A stretch of 64,000 nucleotides of DNA from Sphaerosporella brunnea (taxonomy: Eukaryota; Ascomycota; Pezizomycetes; Pezizales; Pyronemataceae). The notes under the pieces were generated by a model. It was given only the letters and a program-made list of their open reading frames with translations. It did not search any database and was not told the DNA's origin. Positions within the stretch are counted from its first letter, which is position 1, and each line of letters begins with the position of its first letter. The stretch spans positions 1 through 64,000 of the forward strand of contig VXIS01000108.1 of NCBI GenBank assembly GCA_008704415.1, given 5' to 3'. A program made the translations under genes and the position numbers. Of the stretch, positions 10,140 to 22,500 are shown in pieces.

Positions 10140-11010
10140 GGAAGGAGCTTCGATCCGCCACCATCTCACCACATCGGCGGACAGCCGGTGTGCTACGAGA
10201 ACGACTACTCCCCCCGACAGACGTGGCGCTGTAGGAAACCCAAGATTCCATGGCCCCCCTTGCCGGAATTGCGAGACACCGACATTCCTTCAGAGGGGCT
10301 GGACTAGCTACGACCATTGACGGGCTTCCCCCGCGATGCCGAAATTGGTGGTGGAGTTCTGGAAGACCATTCTCGTGCAGTTCGAACACTTCCGGTATAC
10401 GTCGCCGGACGGCCCGCGGTGTATTCCAATGACACCAACCCCCCAATCTTTCCGAACCTACGGCCTCCGGACTAATCGACAAGATATCCCCGATGAGACG
10501 GTTTACGACCCTATTCGGGCCGGGACTCTGGTGACGTGTGCGGACAAATCGCTGTGCACCACTCTCAGGGTCCTTCGTGTGCCATCCAGACTGAAGATGC
10601 AGATTTATGGTACATGTGTAGTATCCCACGGCTTCCCCGAGGGTGGAGCAGTAATGCATCAATATGATGAAAAAAAAAAAAAAGGTAGGGGAATTAAAAG
10701 AAGTTTTTTCGGGATCGGATATCTCGTTGGCGGAGGGTGGTGTTTGATACGTCGGATTAATTTGACGTCTTCCCGCCACACCGAACGGTATGGTAACTAC
10801 GTTACTCTAGACAGCTGGCGCACGGGGCGCCTGGACTTCTTAATTACGAGGAAATACTCTCTCCTTAGAGCGGGCCATTAGGCGTTGAAGACGGGGGGCT
10901 TCTTAGTCACACCACAGACTCGGATGTTCTCCCCGGTGGGATGTGCGGATCACCAGTCATACAGGAAGAGTACCACGGACTCCCTTCGTGGAAACCATCC
11001 CTCATTGGAC
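10140..11010 (+). pseudogene. Degenerate fungal hypothetical protein with protease-like motif
   Basis: Coherent protein-like sequence continues across several frames on the plus strand. From 10149 one frame reads YENDYSPRQTWRCRKPK and PWPPLPELRDTDIPSEGLD, then meets a stop at 10305-10307. Near 10336 sense moves to another frame (KLVVEFWKTILVQFEHF, then GTLVTCADKSLCTTL and VSHGFPEGGAVMH). After a 13-base A run near 10670 it moves again, ending with SDVLPGGMCGSPVIQEE, where G-M-C-G-S-P-V-I lies at 10938-10961. That motif and SHGFP resemble what I remember of fungal hypothetical proteins with a trypsin-like C-terminal half, but I cannot name the family. Frameshifts and at least one stop make an intact product unlikely. 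Introns could remove some of the breaks. Confidence 0.45.
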
Positions 11011-14000
11011 AATACCGGCTTAACGGGGAAAAAAAAAGGGGGAGGGTATTCCTTTGCGACCTCTTTGGAATTTTCCATCGACCAACAGCTCTGATGGTGT
11101 TCTGGTGTGAGTGTTGATTTGTGAAGGATGGTGTGCAGGTCATGGAGCCGATAGCGTGGGGGGTGTATGTGGGGAGGCAATTTCCGCGCATGGGAAAGAG
11201 ATTTATGTATGGAAGTCTGTTGGTTAAGGGGGGGGGGGGGGACGGTAGATATGAAGCTTTATTATGATCTGACCAAGGGATAATAAGCACCTAGTAAGGA
11301 CGCATGATAGAATCCGCTCCTACATATTAATATTAAAGCGAACCCAGAGGGAAAAGTGAGGTGCAAGCGGCATCAGCATGGTGAAACGACATAGGAAGTT
11401 GACTGCAATGAAAGTAACTGGTACGTACGTTCCGAAGAAAGGGGTCGTCGCGGCAGCAGCGTTTAAACTATGAGGTATGGTCGATCGAGATCTAGTTAAA
11501 TGGCTATGCACCGCGGCACGAACCCCCAGATCCGGACGGCTCGTGCCGCACCGGCCCATCCATGTGTCATTTTCCCGTTTTTCGTCCTATAAATATCAAG
11601 ACTCTAGAGCTATAATACCTACCGCTTCTGAGATTAAAGTTTCGGTGGGTGGGATTTTTTGTCGAAACACGGGGGAGGGAGGTTCCGATAGCCGGCCGAG
11701 CGAGCGGGAAGGGCTGCGGATAGATTTTCGGGAGCCGAGCGGTGAGCTACACAAAGCGGACAAAGCGGTGAAGAAACTTCGCCTGCGCACAGATCTAGAG
11801 GCTTGGGCGCTGAAATTGCGCTGCCGTTTGTTCTGCGCTGCTAAGAGTGCGGGAAGCGGAAGAAGAAGGAGAAGAAGGAGAAGAAGGAGAAGAAGAGGAA
11901 GTTCCTTTGGTTGATAAGCTAGGTAGGATATATTTGTTTGCTGCGCGAGGTAGTTTTTAGAGACTGTGCACGCTCGCGAGCTCATTCGGCTGTGGTGGCT
12001 ATCGATCGAGCCATGCTGTGTGTCGATGCACGGCTCGTTATACGGCAGCAGCGCACCAGCAACCCACCCGCAAGCTGTCGTGCTTCTACCTACTCCACAG
12101 CATGCTTCGCGAGGAGAAGGCACTAGCAAGTTGGAGCACAGTTTGCCACGGTGCTGTTGAGAGGGAGAGGCAAGTTCCGTGATGGGCCAAGGGCCAAGGG
12201 TTCAACTAGCCTGTCGAGCGCGACGAGGATGCAGCGGCACTAAAAACAGGCGAGAATTGCAGGCGGCGAAGGGAAGCCTAGAGAGGGCGGGAATGGGACG
12301 ACAGGTGTTGTTTAGCCCTGCGAACGGAAAGTAAAAGTTGATTCAGACTGAAAAACGTGTTCCACAGGTGTTGCTCGGGCATCAAATTGTGTATGGTCCC
12401 GAAGGTCTGGTTCCGAGATGTCTCCTGGAGCGCTTCGGATTGCCCACGACAGCTAGTTGACGCCAGGAGTTAGGAAACGTAATGCACCGCATAATTTTTT
12501 TGGTGGAAGACGGCCGGGAGATTTGAAAGGCAAGTTCCATACATCAGCGCTGGCTCCCGGCGGAACGGGACAGCCAGCTATTCCTAATCATCGCATATCA
12601 ACCGCAATTACACAGAGTGGAGAATGCCTAGGAATTTAATGCAGGTACCATGCTTGCGGCAGAGATGTCTACTTGGGTATCTATCCCGGAAGCGCCTGCA
12701 GCGGCGATTACTTTTACTTCAGGCAAAGTAGTGCCCAAAGCAGCGAACCTGCAATCGTTCGTTACATAACCTGAAACTCGGGAGAAGGCACTCTCCCACC
12801 AGCCCGGACTTTGGACCCGCAATGCCGCCTGTCAAGACCCACGGTTCTGGATCTCCCGTCGCGCCCCAGGTCACCAAGCCCCACTACCCGAGCAACTCGC
12901 AAGCCAGCCACACACCACCACGTTCACAAGCGAGACCACCAAGATTCTCGGAGCTAGAACAGTGCCTCTGTTACGGATTGAGGCTTTGAGGCTTTTGAGG
13001 CTTTGTTATGCGAATGCTTGTGGGGCTCGGTGAGCTGGGGCATAGATTCAATGCTGGACCCTCCTGGCAAACGGGGTACCCACGCGCATCCGAGACCTAA
13101 CTAAAAAGTGCCAATCTGGAGTAGTGAGCATTGCGCACAACACCCGACTGCGCACCATTGCTTCTGTCGAGGTTGGTATGCCAGAGATGTCAGCTCATGT
13201 CACATCACATTGATCACACGCGTCAATGCAACACAGGCGCGGAGGGCGCAAAAGAAATAAACAACGAAACGAAAAGGGGGTGAAGGAGTGAAGGGCGGTG
13301 GTGGTGGGCTAGATAGAAACCGAAGGAAGCCTTGGAAGGAGTCGCGGCCGCAGTTCAACCCCGTTGCAGCATCATCTCCGGCAGCGCCACCTGGAGATGA
13401 CATGTATGTAATGTTATCCATCATTCTCATCCCGCAAAGTTTGTCAGGGTTGGGATACCTACACTAGAGTACATACCGACACCCTTGCCTGTCTCAACAC
13501 CGGCCGCACTGCCGAACCAAATCCACGGGATTGGGCAGAATGGGAATTGTTTCTTGTTTCTGGCCATGGACGTCGTCTCATTCGTCAGGTTCCATGTGTT
13601 TCGCCGAGCCAGCCGGACTCCGCAGCCAACCTCCCAATCTGCCGGAATTCTCATGTGTGTGTGTTGGGGTGCCGGGTAGTTGGGTGCACACCGCGTGCTC
13701 GTGTTCCGCTCCTTTCATTGCTTTTTTTCGTTTGACGGTGTTCGTCCGAAATCTTGTACCAAACCGATCGGTTGGAAAATTCACAATACTCCACATGTTT
13801 ACCCAACATGAGCTGTCCCGTCCATCACATGTGTAAATGATCGTCGGGCAGCTCCGCGTTCAATCCCAGTTCCCGACCATTGGTGTGGATGCTGGAACGC
13901 ACGAAAAAGTTTGAAGAGCTGAAAGTCTTTGAGTCAGAAAGAAGCTAGATGTTTTGCATGTGAGCTGGTGCAGGCACCCATTTGGAGGTTCGCTGCGTAA

Positions 14001-17000
14001 AAAAAGCATCGATAGCTCACACAGCTGGGTTCTGTCGGTTTCCACAAGGCTCGGAGGCAATGAAACAGTCGCCCTTTCCCAATTGTGTCGTCCATTCATT
14101 TGACGGTCCAGGAGGGTGGGTGTATTGGCAGAGCGCATTGGAGAGCGCATTGGAGAGCGCATTGGAGAGCGCATTGGGCGCGGCAGATGGACCAGATGAT
14201 TGCACATTCGAGTTCCAAAAGATTCGGTGGAGGGTGGGTGTATAAACGAATCAACGAGACTTCGCAGGTGTGTTAAGGGGGTGAATGGAACACTCCCCAC
14301 ATAGTTTTAAAAGCGGTTTAGAAAGGATCTGGAAGCTTACAGAGTGCTGGAAAAGATGAGGGGTCTGAAAAGAGAAGGGAGGGGTCAAACGTCCAAAAAC
14401 CTGGGTCGCGTCAAGTGATCGGGCGGCGACCGCCCCGCACAGCCATAAACTATCGGCCGGCAGCGGTGTAAAGATCTCGCCCCACGAGGTATAAAGTCGG
14501 AAATCAACTTGACGGGAAAGGGTGACCCTTTCAGACCCGATTTCTAGCTTGTGAAGTCTTCCAATGAACCAGAGAAAAATTAAAGAGACATGTCCAGGGA
14601 AAGGGAAATAAGGCACTGAATTTTGGACGTCTGGACGAGTGAGAAAAAATCCTTCGCATCGGACATATGTCGAGACAGCTGTCGTGTACAAAAGTGCAAA
14701 TGCGAAGTGTCAATCTCAGTGATTGTCAGGTTCAAATGAACTTCGAGATCAGCCGTGTATGTCCGGTTCCAACCAGGAGATCGAACAAGTAGCGCCGAGT
14801 GGCGGGCCTATACGTCACCAACATATGAGGCCATAGCCTCATAAACTGGCACCACGGTATGGAGTGTAGGTAGGTACCAGGAACAGTGACCAAACATACA
14901 TCCAAGTTCATGAATTAGAGTTCACAGTACCCGTGGGGGTAGTAATTCGCGGTCTGTTCGAACTTCTATATGGGGCCTAGCGAACTGACGAAAAAGACCA
15001 GTCGCACAGCAGACTTAGTCGGTTGTGCCTTCCGCTATTCCTCCCGAGATTGCTCGCAGTGATGGGTTCCTGGGTCACGGGAAAATAGAACAATATCCTG
15101 GGCATCTTCAATTGAGTCTCCAGGAGATCAAGCGCTGGCTTGTGGGGTTGTCGGCGGTTGGAATGGAAGTGGAGACTGTTGAACTGAGCGAGATAACGTT
15201 GGATGGTGCCGCATGTCACCGCGCCGACCTGCCGACGCTATATATGTGATAGTGGACCAAGCATGCGGGCAGGTGTCGAGGCGTTTGCAACTTTCTGAGT
15301 GAGCTCTGTAGTCTTGCAAGAGTCCAACAACTCGATTGGTAATGGTGGGCTGTGCTGCTACGACTTCCCAAACAGAATTCCGGTTGAAGTAAGCGTCCAT
15401 CCGCTCGGAAGCACTTCCACAGGCAATCGGCCCTTCAGACCTGAAAGCACATCCAAGTACTCAAAATAGCTTCATTTGGCACAGGAAGCCGGAGTACATT
15501 CTTCTCTGGGGTGCCAATCCATACATAGTTTTAGAGCAAAAGCCTACGAAATAACGGCTGATGCGTTGTTCGCTGATCTCAAAAACCGTTACGCATCGGC
15601 TTCTGACAGAACAGCGTTGCCAGCTGTGTCTCTATCTGGCGTGCAGATAAGTTGTTCTTTAAACCAGCTGATAGTGTGTCCAAATCTAGAGTAGTAGTCA
15701 CTGCCCCGCACCACGAGATGTAACGGCCTCGAGGTGGGCGAAGCCCTGCATCGGCATTCCAATTTGTGACAAGAACCGCATGGTGGTACTTTGAGAGGCA
15801 CCATCACTGAGACAACTCCCGAACCTTCGAACGATGTCCACGGTGGAACGTAATCCAGGGAGATTGGAGATAGTGGAATATTTTATGGAAGGTTCTTTCG
15901 ATAGCGCGCCCTTTCCGCGCGAATCGTTGGACACTAAGCACGTGATGAGCGTAGCGCCTAATAGTCTTTCGAGTGCTAGATTGCTGTGCGAAGCGCGAGC
16001 AAAATCGAGCGGGCGTATGGAAGCGTGAGGATCACATCGTAGGCAATTGGGTGTGCTCGCCGTTTCACATCGGCTGCACGCACCAAGGCAAAGAATAATT
16101 GCAAGTGGTGATTCCTTCGAGTTTGTTTGCAACAAGGGATACCCTGCTCCCGATGACACGATGTCGAATTGGTGCATCAAAAGATCAATAGATGTCTTCG
16201 ATGCAGCAGAGCAAAGCCAATCCCGTGTCAATTGGCCACATCTCTTTGGCCCACAGGTGTTAGGTAATTGGCTTTTCAGGCTGTTCTAAGGCTTAAGCTC
16301 TTTCATCATTTATGTCAGATATCTAGAAGAAAAAAATATAAACTCAGACAGCATGACGCTGACGCAGCAATGCAGACTGTGGACCTGATACATACCCGCA
16401 CCTAAAGCTGCAGGAAGGGCTTCGAAATAAAACGAGTGCAAACCCGGTAGAAAACCGACAGAATTAAGGCCCGATTGCGACCGTCGGTATGCATATGCTT
16501 TTGCGATTGCCCGATTGAGAGGTGGAATAACTGGAAATTTTTAGCTGGACCCGGTGTTATTTTGTTGCGTGTAGAAACATCTCCACTTCCCCGCATGTTA
16601 ACGTTGGTCTTCGTCTAATTCAAAACTTCACGATAATTCGAGGCACCCTAGAATCGGCGAGCTGAACTGCGCAAGGCCTGAAATAATCCAAGCTGTAACG
16701 TCTGCCGTCGGAGTCGAATGCCCCTTCCCGCCCAGAGACCACAGCGAAGCGTTGTGTCGAAAACAAAATATACCGACAGGGATGGTTCGGCCTGGTGGGA
16801 GACGTGCTAAGGAGGATGATGCAGTCCTGCAGGACTAAAAAAAACAAGATGCATTACCCGACCAAGCCGCCAAAGCAACAGGCGTGAAAAAGAGCCATGC
16901 ATTTCCGACGTGAAGGGCAGCTGTCCGCAAAACATATTCTTCCCGCCCGCCGCCATTCTCGTTGCGAGTTGCGGGTTGCGGGGGGACTGTGCGCGAGATT

Positions 17001-17940
17001 GCGACTTCAGGTTGACTCGCTACCGAGCTGCCGGGTACGGAGAAAGGCATCCCCCGAGAGGTGAAGGGAGGAGCAACCTCTTAGCGCAGGTGTGGCGGTG
17101 GTGGGCAATAGCAATAGCGCCCAGTGCACTCGCGAACATTTGTCGCTGCTACTGCTGCAACGCTCTTCGAATCCAAAGGCCATCTGAAAGGCATCACAAT
17201 CCGTCATCTTGAATGGCACAGATGTCGATGAGGGTTGCCTTCCCAAACCTTTACAGGCCCGACACTCTGGGTCCTGGATCTTTGAGCCACCCACCCAGCC
17301 AGAACGAATCTTCGGATCCGGCTGCTCGGTGACTACCGTTCGAACGTATCCCGCGATAAACCTCCGGCATCTGAGAACTTGTCTCGAAGGGGAAGTCGCG
17401 GGCTCGCGGTTGAGTCCATGCGACTTCCATGGTCATGACTTTGATGCGCACAGACGGTTGTTTCCCAAGGGACCATCATCTAGCCCGCAGGGTTTCGGCA
17501 GTGTCGCGGGGACTTGCAAGTGGGACTCGGGGGACTCAGCCATGCCACACCGACCACCACCGTCATATCCCCCAATTTTTGACCAGCTCCCTGGGTTAAC
17601 CGATTCTTAGGATTGGTTAGTACACTGATGACTGGCGTACAAGAACGGGGGTTATCGCGGCAAGCCGGCCCACTGGTCGAATAGAAATGCTATAAAATAG
17701 ACAGCTGCAGTAGACTGAGAACGGGGGTTGGTGCCCCGCTGAACGCTGAGTACAACTTGCAATTGCTGCCGTGCCTGTACCTGTCTCTCCCCCAGTATTA
17801 GTGTGCTGCAGTCCCTCTTCCATCCTGTGGCCCGCTCGGTACCATCACACACGTCTCCCCCAGATCCAACAAGGCAACGCCAGTTCCTGAACTCCGCCAA
17901 ACGCTCACTTCACAAACGAAGCACCAAGCTGAGCACCGGC
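11011..17940. other. Long gene-poor region
   Basis: About 6.9 kb on both strands gives only short open frames with no recognisable domain. Structures seen are a 14-base G run at 11228-11241, a (GAA/GAG)n block at about 11863-11900, a 12-bp minisatellite at 14131-14177, and a small palindrome (TATGAGGC, loop CATA, GCCTCATA) at about 14825-14844. No tRNA, and no marked AT-richness typical of RIP, is apparent by eye. Confidence 0.5.
14131..14177. repeat. 12-bp tandem repeat, about four units
   Basis: The unit GAGCGCATTGGA occurs three times exactly, with a fourth unit diverging at its last base. It lies in the gene-poor tract and has no associated gene. Confidence 0.85.
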
Positions 17941-19500
17941 ATGAGGTAATCAAGCGTGTACCCGACACTCTGTGGAGGAGGTTCTGATCCCTTCAAGCCA
18001 CACCAGCAGCCAGCCGGAGTCCAATCCGGAGTCGGACACGTTGTCGCTCAACAGTGAGGTCAACGAGACCGTCACAATCAATGGCCGAACTTATCAACAA
18101 TTGGCTTTGGAAAAGGGTAGCTCGTATACGCCAATCGATGAGGTATTGTCGCCGTCTTTTATCCGGTTTCACACCCACAATGTTGAAAAGGTGTTCCCAG
18201 GTTGAGCGTGAGAGACTTGACATGCAACACGAAGCACTTCAATTGGTATTCGACGGACGTCTCATCTTTCCACCGATCGAGAATCCGCAGAACATACTCG
18301 ACTGTGGCTATGGCTCTGGTGCCTGGGCAGTTGACGTTGCCGAAAAATATCCAGACTGCCAGGTGTGCTCCTCGGATCGCAGAATCCTTGATTTTTCTCT
18401 AACCGCCGTGGAAAGGTCGTCGGGGTGGATATCACTCCTCATATGCAGCCAGACGGGGTGCCCCGGAACCTATGGTTGCAGGTGAGTGTAACTTCAAGCC
18501 CGGCGGTTAGTATGACTCTGATATCGAAATCTCCAGGCCGACGATTTGAACGATCCATTCACGTTTCCGTCGAATGAATTCGATCTTGTTCATTCGCGCG
18601 GTGTTGTCACCGGGATCAACAAAGATCGCTGGCCGTCCTATATCCAGGATTGCGTTCGGTAAATCCCCATTTTCGTTTCTTCGCTTCAGTGAAACATCCG
18701 CACCTCAGCGTTCCTCTCTATCCCCCAGGCGATCGACGCATCTTGAATTGTTTTCAGACGTATCAACACAGGATGCGATCCATGCTGCTGGAATTTTGCG
18801 GACTGTGGATGACAGTAAATAGTTCTGGCGACTGAGGAAGGGCCTATGACGATCTCCCGATGGACGAAAAATAAGTGTTTCGGTGAAATCTTTAACTGAT
18901 GCACGGTGGATCAACAGAGTCTGCAAGCCAGGCGGCTGGCTCCAATTCGTAGAGCCGTACCACAACATCCAATCTGACAATGGCACACTCACCAACGACC
19001 ATGCTCTCCGACAAGTCAGTACCTACTTCTCTCATGCCATCGGGGACGTCAAGGATATCCGTGCTCCTATGCGGTTGGGCGAAATGATGCGGAACGCAGG
19101 GCTCGTCGGAGTGGCCACTCAGATGGTCCAGTTGCCCTTGAATGGCTGGCCTACTGGTATGTATAACAATCGGTAGCAGAGGGTGGTTGGAGTTTTTTCT
19201 GCATCCCGTATCTACAGCTCAGCACCCCCATTGCTTATAATTTCACCGTTGGTGTCATTTCCCATGATTCCCACTGGCCGTAAATAAGCAGCAGTAAGCC
19301 CATGCTAACTTTATCCAGACCCCCGAAACAAGCAAATTGGCGAGATGTTCAACAAACCATATAAGGATGCAATTGCCTCTCATTGCCAGTACCCCTTCAT
19401 AGAATATCTCGGAATGGATATGACGGAGGCCCATATCCTCTTTGCACGGGCCAGGCAAGACATCGACAACCCGAGCTTGAAGCCTTATATCGCCTTGTAA
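17941..19500 (+). CDS. LaeA/UMTA-like SAM-dependent methyltransferase
   Basis: Seven exons reconstruct a 306-residue protein: 17941-17945, 17998-18142, 18201-18362, 18416-18481, 18537-18658, 18918-19156 and 19319-19500. All joins keep frame. The Rossmann motif I is present (NILDCGYGSGAWAVDVAEKY), followed by VVGVDITP, the acidic motif ADDLNDPFTF, FDLVHSR and the post-motif VCKPGGWLQFVEP. The C-terminus has the family ending GWPTDPRNKQIGE and EAHILFARAR. This is the class of fungal methyltransferases related to LaeA, many of unknown substrate and some acting in secondary metabolism. The 5-nt first exon (ATGAG) is inferred because it gives MSHTSSQPES in frame across a 52-nt intron. Intron 5 is 259 nt, much longer than the others. 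No biosynthetic genes adjoin, so its role is open. It appears intact. Confidence 0.85.
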
Positions 19501-22500
19501 ATTCATGCACCGATGATTCTGTTCGGTCCGATTTGATGACTGACGAAACGTTTAGGTATGTCGCCATCGGCCAGAAGCCGAATTCTTAACAAGCGCAAGT
19601 CCGAATGATCGGGAAGCCGATCTCTTCTAGACTTGCACTTGTTATGAATAACCAGGTTATGGCGATGGAAGGATTTTGCAGACGCGCTTCTAAGTGGTTG
19701 AAACGTCGAAAATGGAGTCGTGCAAACAGATGGCAATCCTTGGTTGTGCGATTGATTTGTGGTGGTTGGAGTGTTTGGCTGCTCTGTCCGATATTTGTAT
19801 TCCCGTTCAAAAAATTGATGTTTGCCTAGGAATTGCCGCTGGATTCTTCCCTTGATTCGTTTTGTCGACAGCCGATGCATATGTCATGGAGATGTATTTC
19901 CGGTGCTGTGCCGCTGATATGCCACGATGATCGTTGTTGACACAGGTCTAACCGAAGATAAAACACCTCAGACGATGTTTCCCCATTGCATCGCATTACA
20001 GCAATAAGATGATGAGGAAAATATTGCTTTTTTTTTTTTCCCGTGCACAGAAGCGCTGTGGTTGCGACATGAAATATCACTCTGCGGTGAGCATTGGAAC
20101 ATTGCATGCAGCCGTCCTGAAGAATACAGGTTAGCACGAACAAAGATTGCAACGTGCAAGGATTTCGGACAGTGTGCTGGCCGGGCATTGCATCGCATCT
20201 CATGACTTCAAATCACTCTGCAATCGCAATTGGATGTACCCGCGCATCTCTCTGCTCGCCTGGCCAGATATCGATGCCATACGGCGTTTGCACGTTGTCG
20301 GGTGCTCCTGCATTACCGGCGTCTCGATTGTTTCGACAGCGATCTGCGTGCGGCCGGTGGCGGCTCACGATGATCAGAGGCGACCAACAGCAACTGCCGT
20401 CCCATGCTTTGACGCACCACATCTATTAGCCGAAAACAGTCACGTGCATTGAGACGAGGGAAACAACTCGCACGGCCCTCTCCATGGCAAGATAACGAAA
20501 GTCACGAGCTCCGGTGAGGACAGGCGAGCATGGTGAGAGGGGATGCGCAGGTGCTGGGGAGGAGCGTGGAGGAAGTATCACCCTGTGCTGGGGAAGTATT
20601 GACGGTTAGAAAAGTCGTGGCTTTATCATGAATCGGATTCGAAAACCCCCACACTTCCTGGAACCAACATTTCGGGGCCGGGACAACTCACTGGTTTTAT
20701 GGTATATCGAGCAATCAAGCTGCGCACACCGCTCAACAACCCCTTAATAGCAGGCGGCACTCCTGACGAATCTGTCGGTCGATGGTGTTGGCATGGCTGC
20801 TGCAGGAGTCCTTCATGGCTTTCTGCACACCAGTCCCTGCGACGCCGGTCCTAGGAGTGTCTTGGTCTGGAAGGAATGTAAGTTCGTCTAGGGGACCAGC
20901 AACGAACGGTTCATCGCCGTACACGCACCTGTTGATGCAAGCTTTCGACTCAACACTTCGCCGGTCTGCTGCTGGCTTGAATGTCGATTTGGGGGATTTT
21001 TTTTTTTTGATCCTCGCCCTGCATGAGCGAAAGAAATTCTCTGGATTCGCTGATATTATTGGCTCGAGGGACGATTTGTTGGTGCTGGCTCCACTCCCAG
21101 CAGTGTGTGCGCGCTCAGAGCTGTATTAGTACCAGTTTTATGGATAGCACCTGCGGGAGCAACAAGGCAGGAAAGGCAGAAGAAGTACAGGAACATTTCC
21201 TCGGACTTTGGCTGCTCCTAGGGTAGTGGATCTCCGGGCTGTCGGTATCGAATCAGAGTTCAATCACCAGCCGGCTTTTTTTTTTTCAGTTACCCCTCAT
21301 TGCGCAGGGCCTTTTGTTCAAAGGGGAATACCGACGGGTGACGGCCAACGGCACGCAAACCTCCATCCATCCCATCCCTTTCGGCTGCATGAAAATGTGA
21401 TGCGATCAGCTCGCTGCGAAGAATTGCCGCTTGAACGATCGATCCTGGGCGTTGGTGCTTTTTAGATCGCAAGCGCTGCGACGTCAGGATGCCCCTAAAG
21501 CTTCAGTTCGATCGGGCTGCTCACCTCGGTTGCCCCGCTCAATGCCGCGTGCCGTAACATCGGCTACAATCCCGTTCCGCCGTTCGTCTTGGATGGACCC
21601 TTGGTGGGTTAACGTTGTAGATTCGATCAACGTTTGCCACTGAAAAGCCTTATGTACGGTGGTGGCGGTAGCGACCACAACACGTCTCGCCATCATATCG
21701 TGCACGGACAATACTCAGGCAATGGTTGGGCCGGTCATAGGGCCCACAGCAATTTCTTCGGAAACCGTGGCACAAATTTGTGAAATAGATATTCCGCTGA
21801 TCTTTTTCTTCCATGAGATTTTTCCGGTCCACTTCACTTCACTTCACTTCACAACTTTCCGGCAGATGGGGCCGGCGACAAGGACTCCGCCGGCCACCCA
21901 GGAACCAAGCGTCAACTGATCCTACCGCATATGGAGGATGCTGTATGTCTCTGTTTATGACCAAGAGTTCAAATCAAAACCACAGCCTGCTTAGTTTCCA
22001 AATTTACGCTCCCCAGCTCCTCGCGTGGTTAGGACGGATAGATCCCGCACTCAATGGTTTCTATTTGCGGGGATCCATGTGCTTTAAACTGGCAGACGGA
22101 TCCAGGCTCTCCCGCAGCATCGACGCTCTAGCTTGCCAGCTCACCAGGGCCTTTTCAACACTACTGCGCCATCGGAGAGAACGTGTCGTTACTTGCAGCC
22201 GCTTTGAGTGCAAGCATATGACAGCTGAAGCTACATACTTCTTAACAGCGTTCTGATCATTGAATGAATCGCGGATCGGATCAAAGGCTCACGGTTCTCC
22301 GTCTTGGGAAACCCCGAGGCACCTGTGGCATCTTCCCGACATGATTCTGCGAAACCTTTGGGTTTTGACCGTGCCAACAGACCCTTATCATGTGCAGCTT
22401 TGGTCGTGCAATCTCATAGGCTAGAAGGAAACTAGAGATCCGGCGCCATCTCTGCGCTGCATATCCAGACGACGTTCTGCGAACAATGTTTGTTCTGCGG

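Noticed and set aside
14760..14830. GTTCGATCTCC on the minus strand as a possible tRNA T-arm
   Set aside because: No acceptor stem, D-arm or A box at the expected distances.
20782..21129. 115-codon plus-strand frame
   Set aside because: Composition is unlike the real genes, there is no domain, and nearby frames are of similar length by chance.
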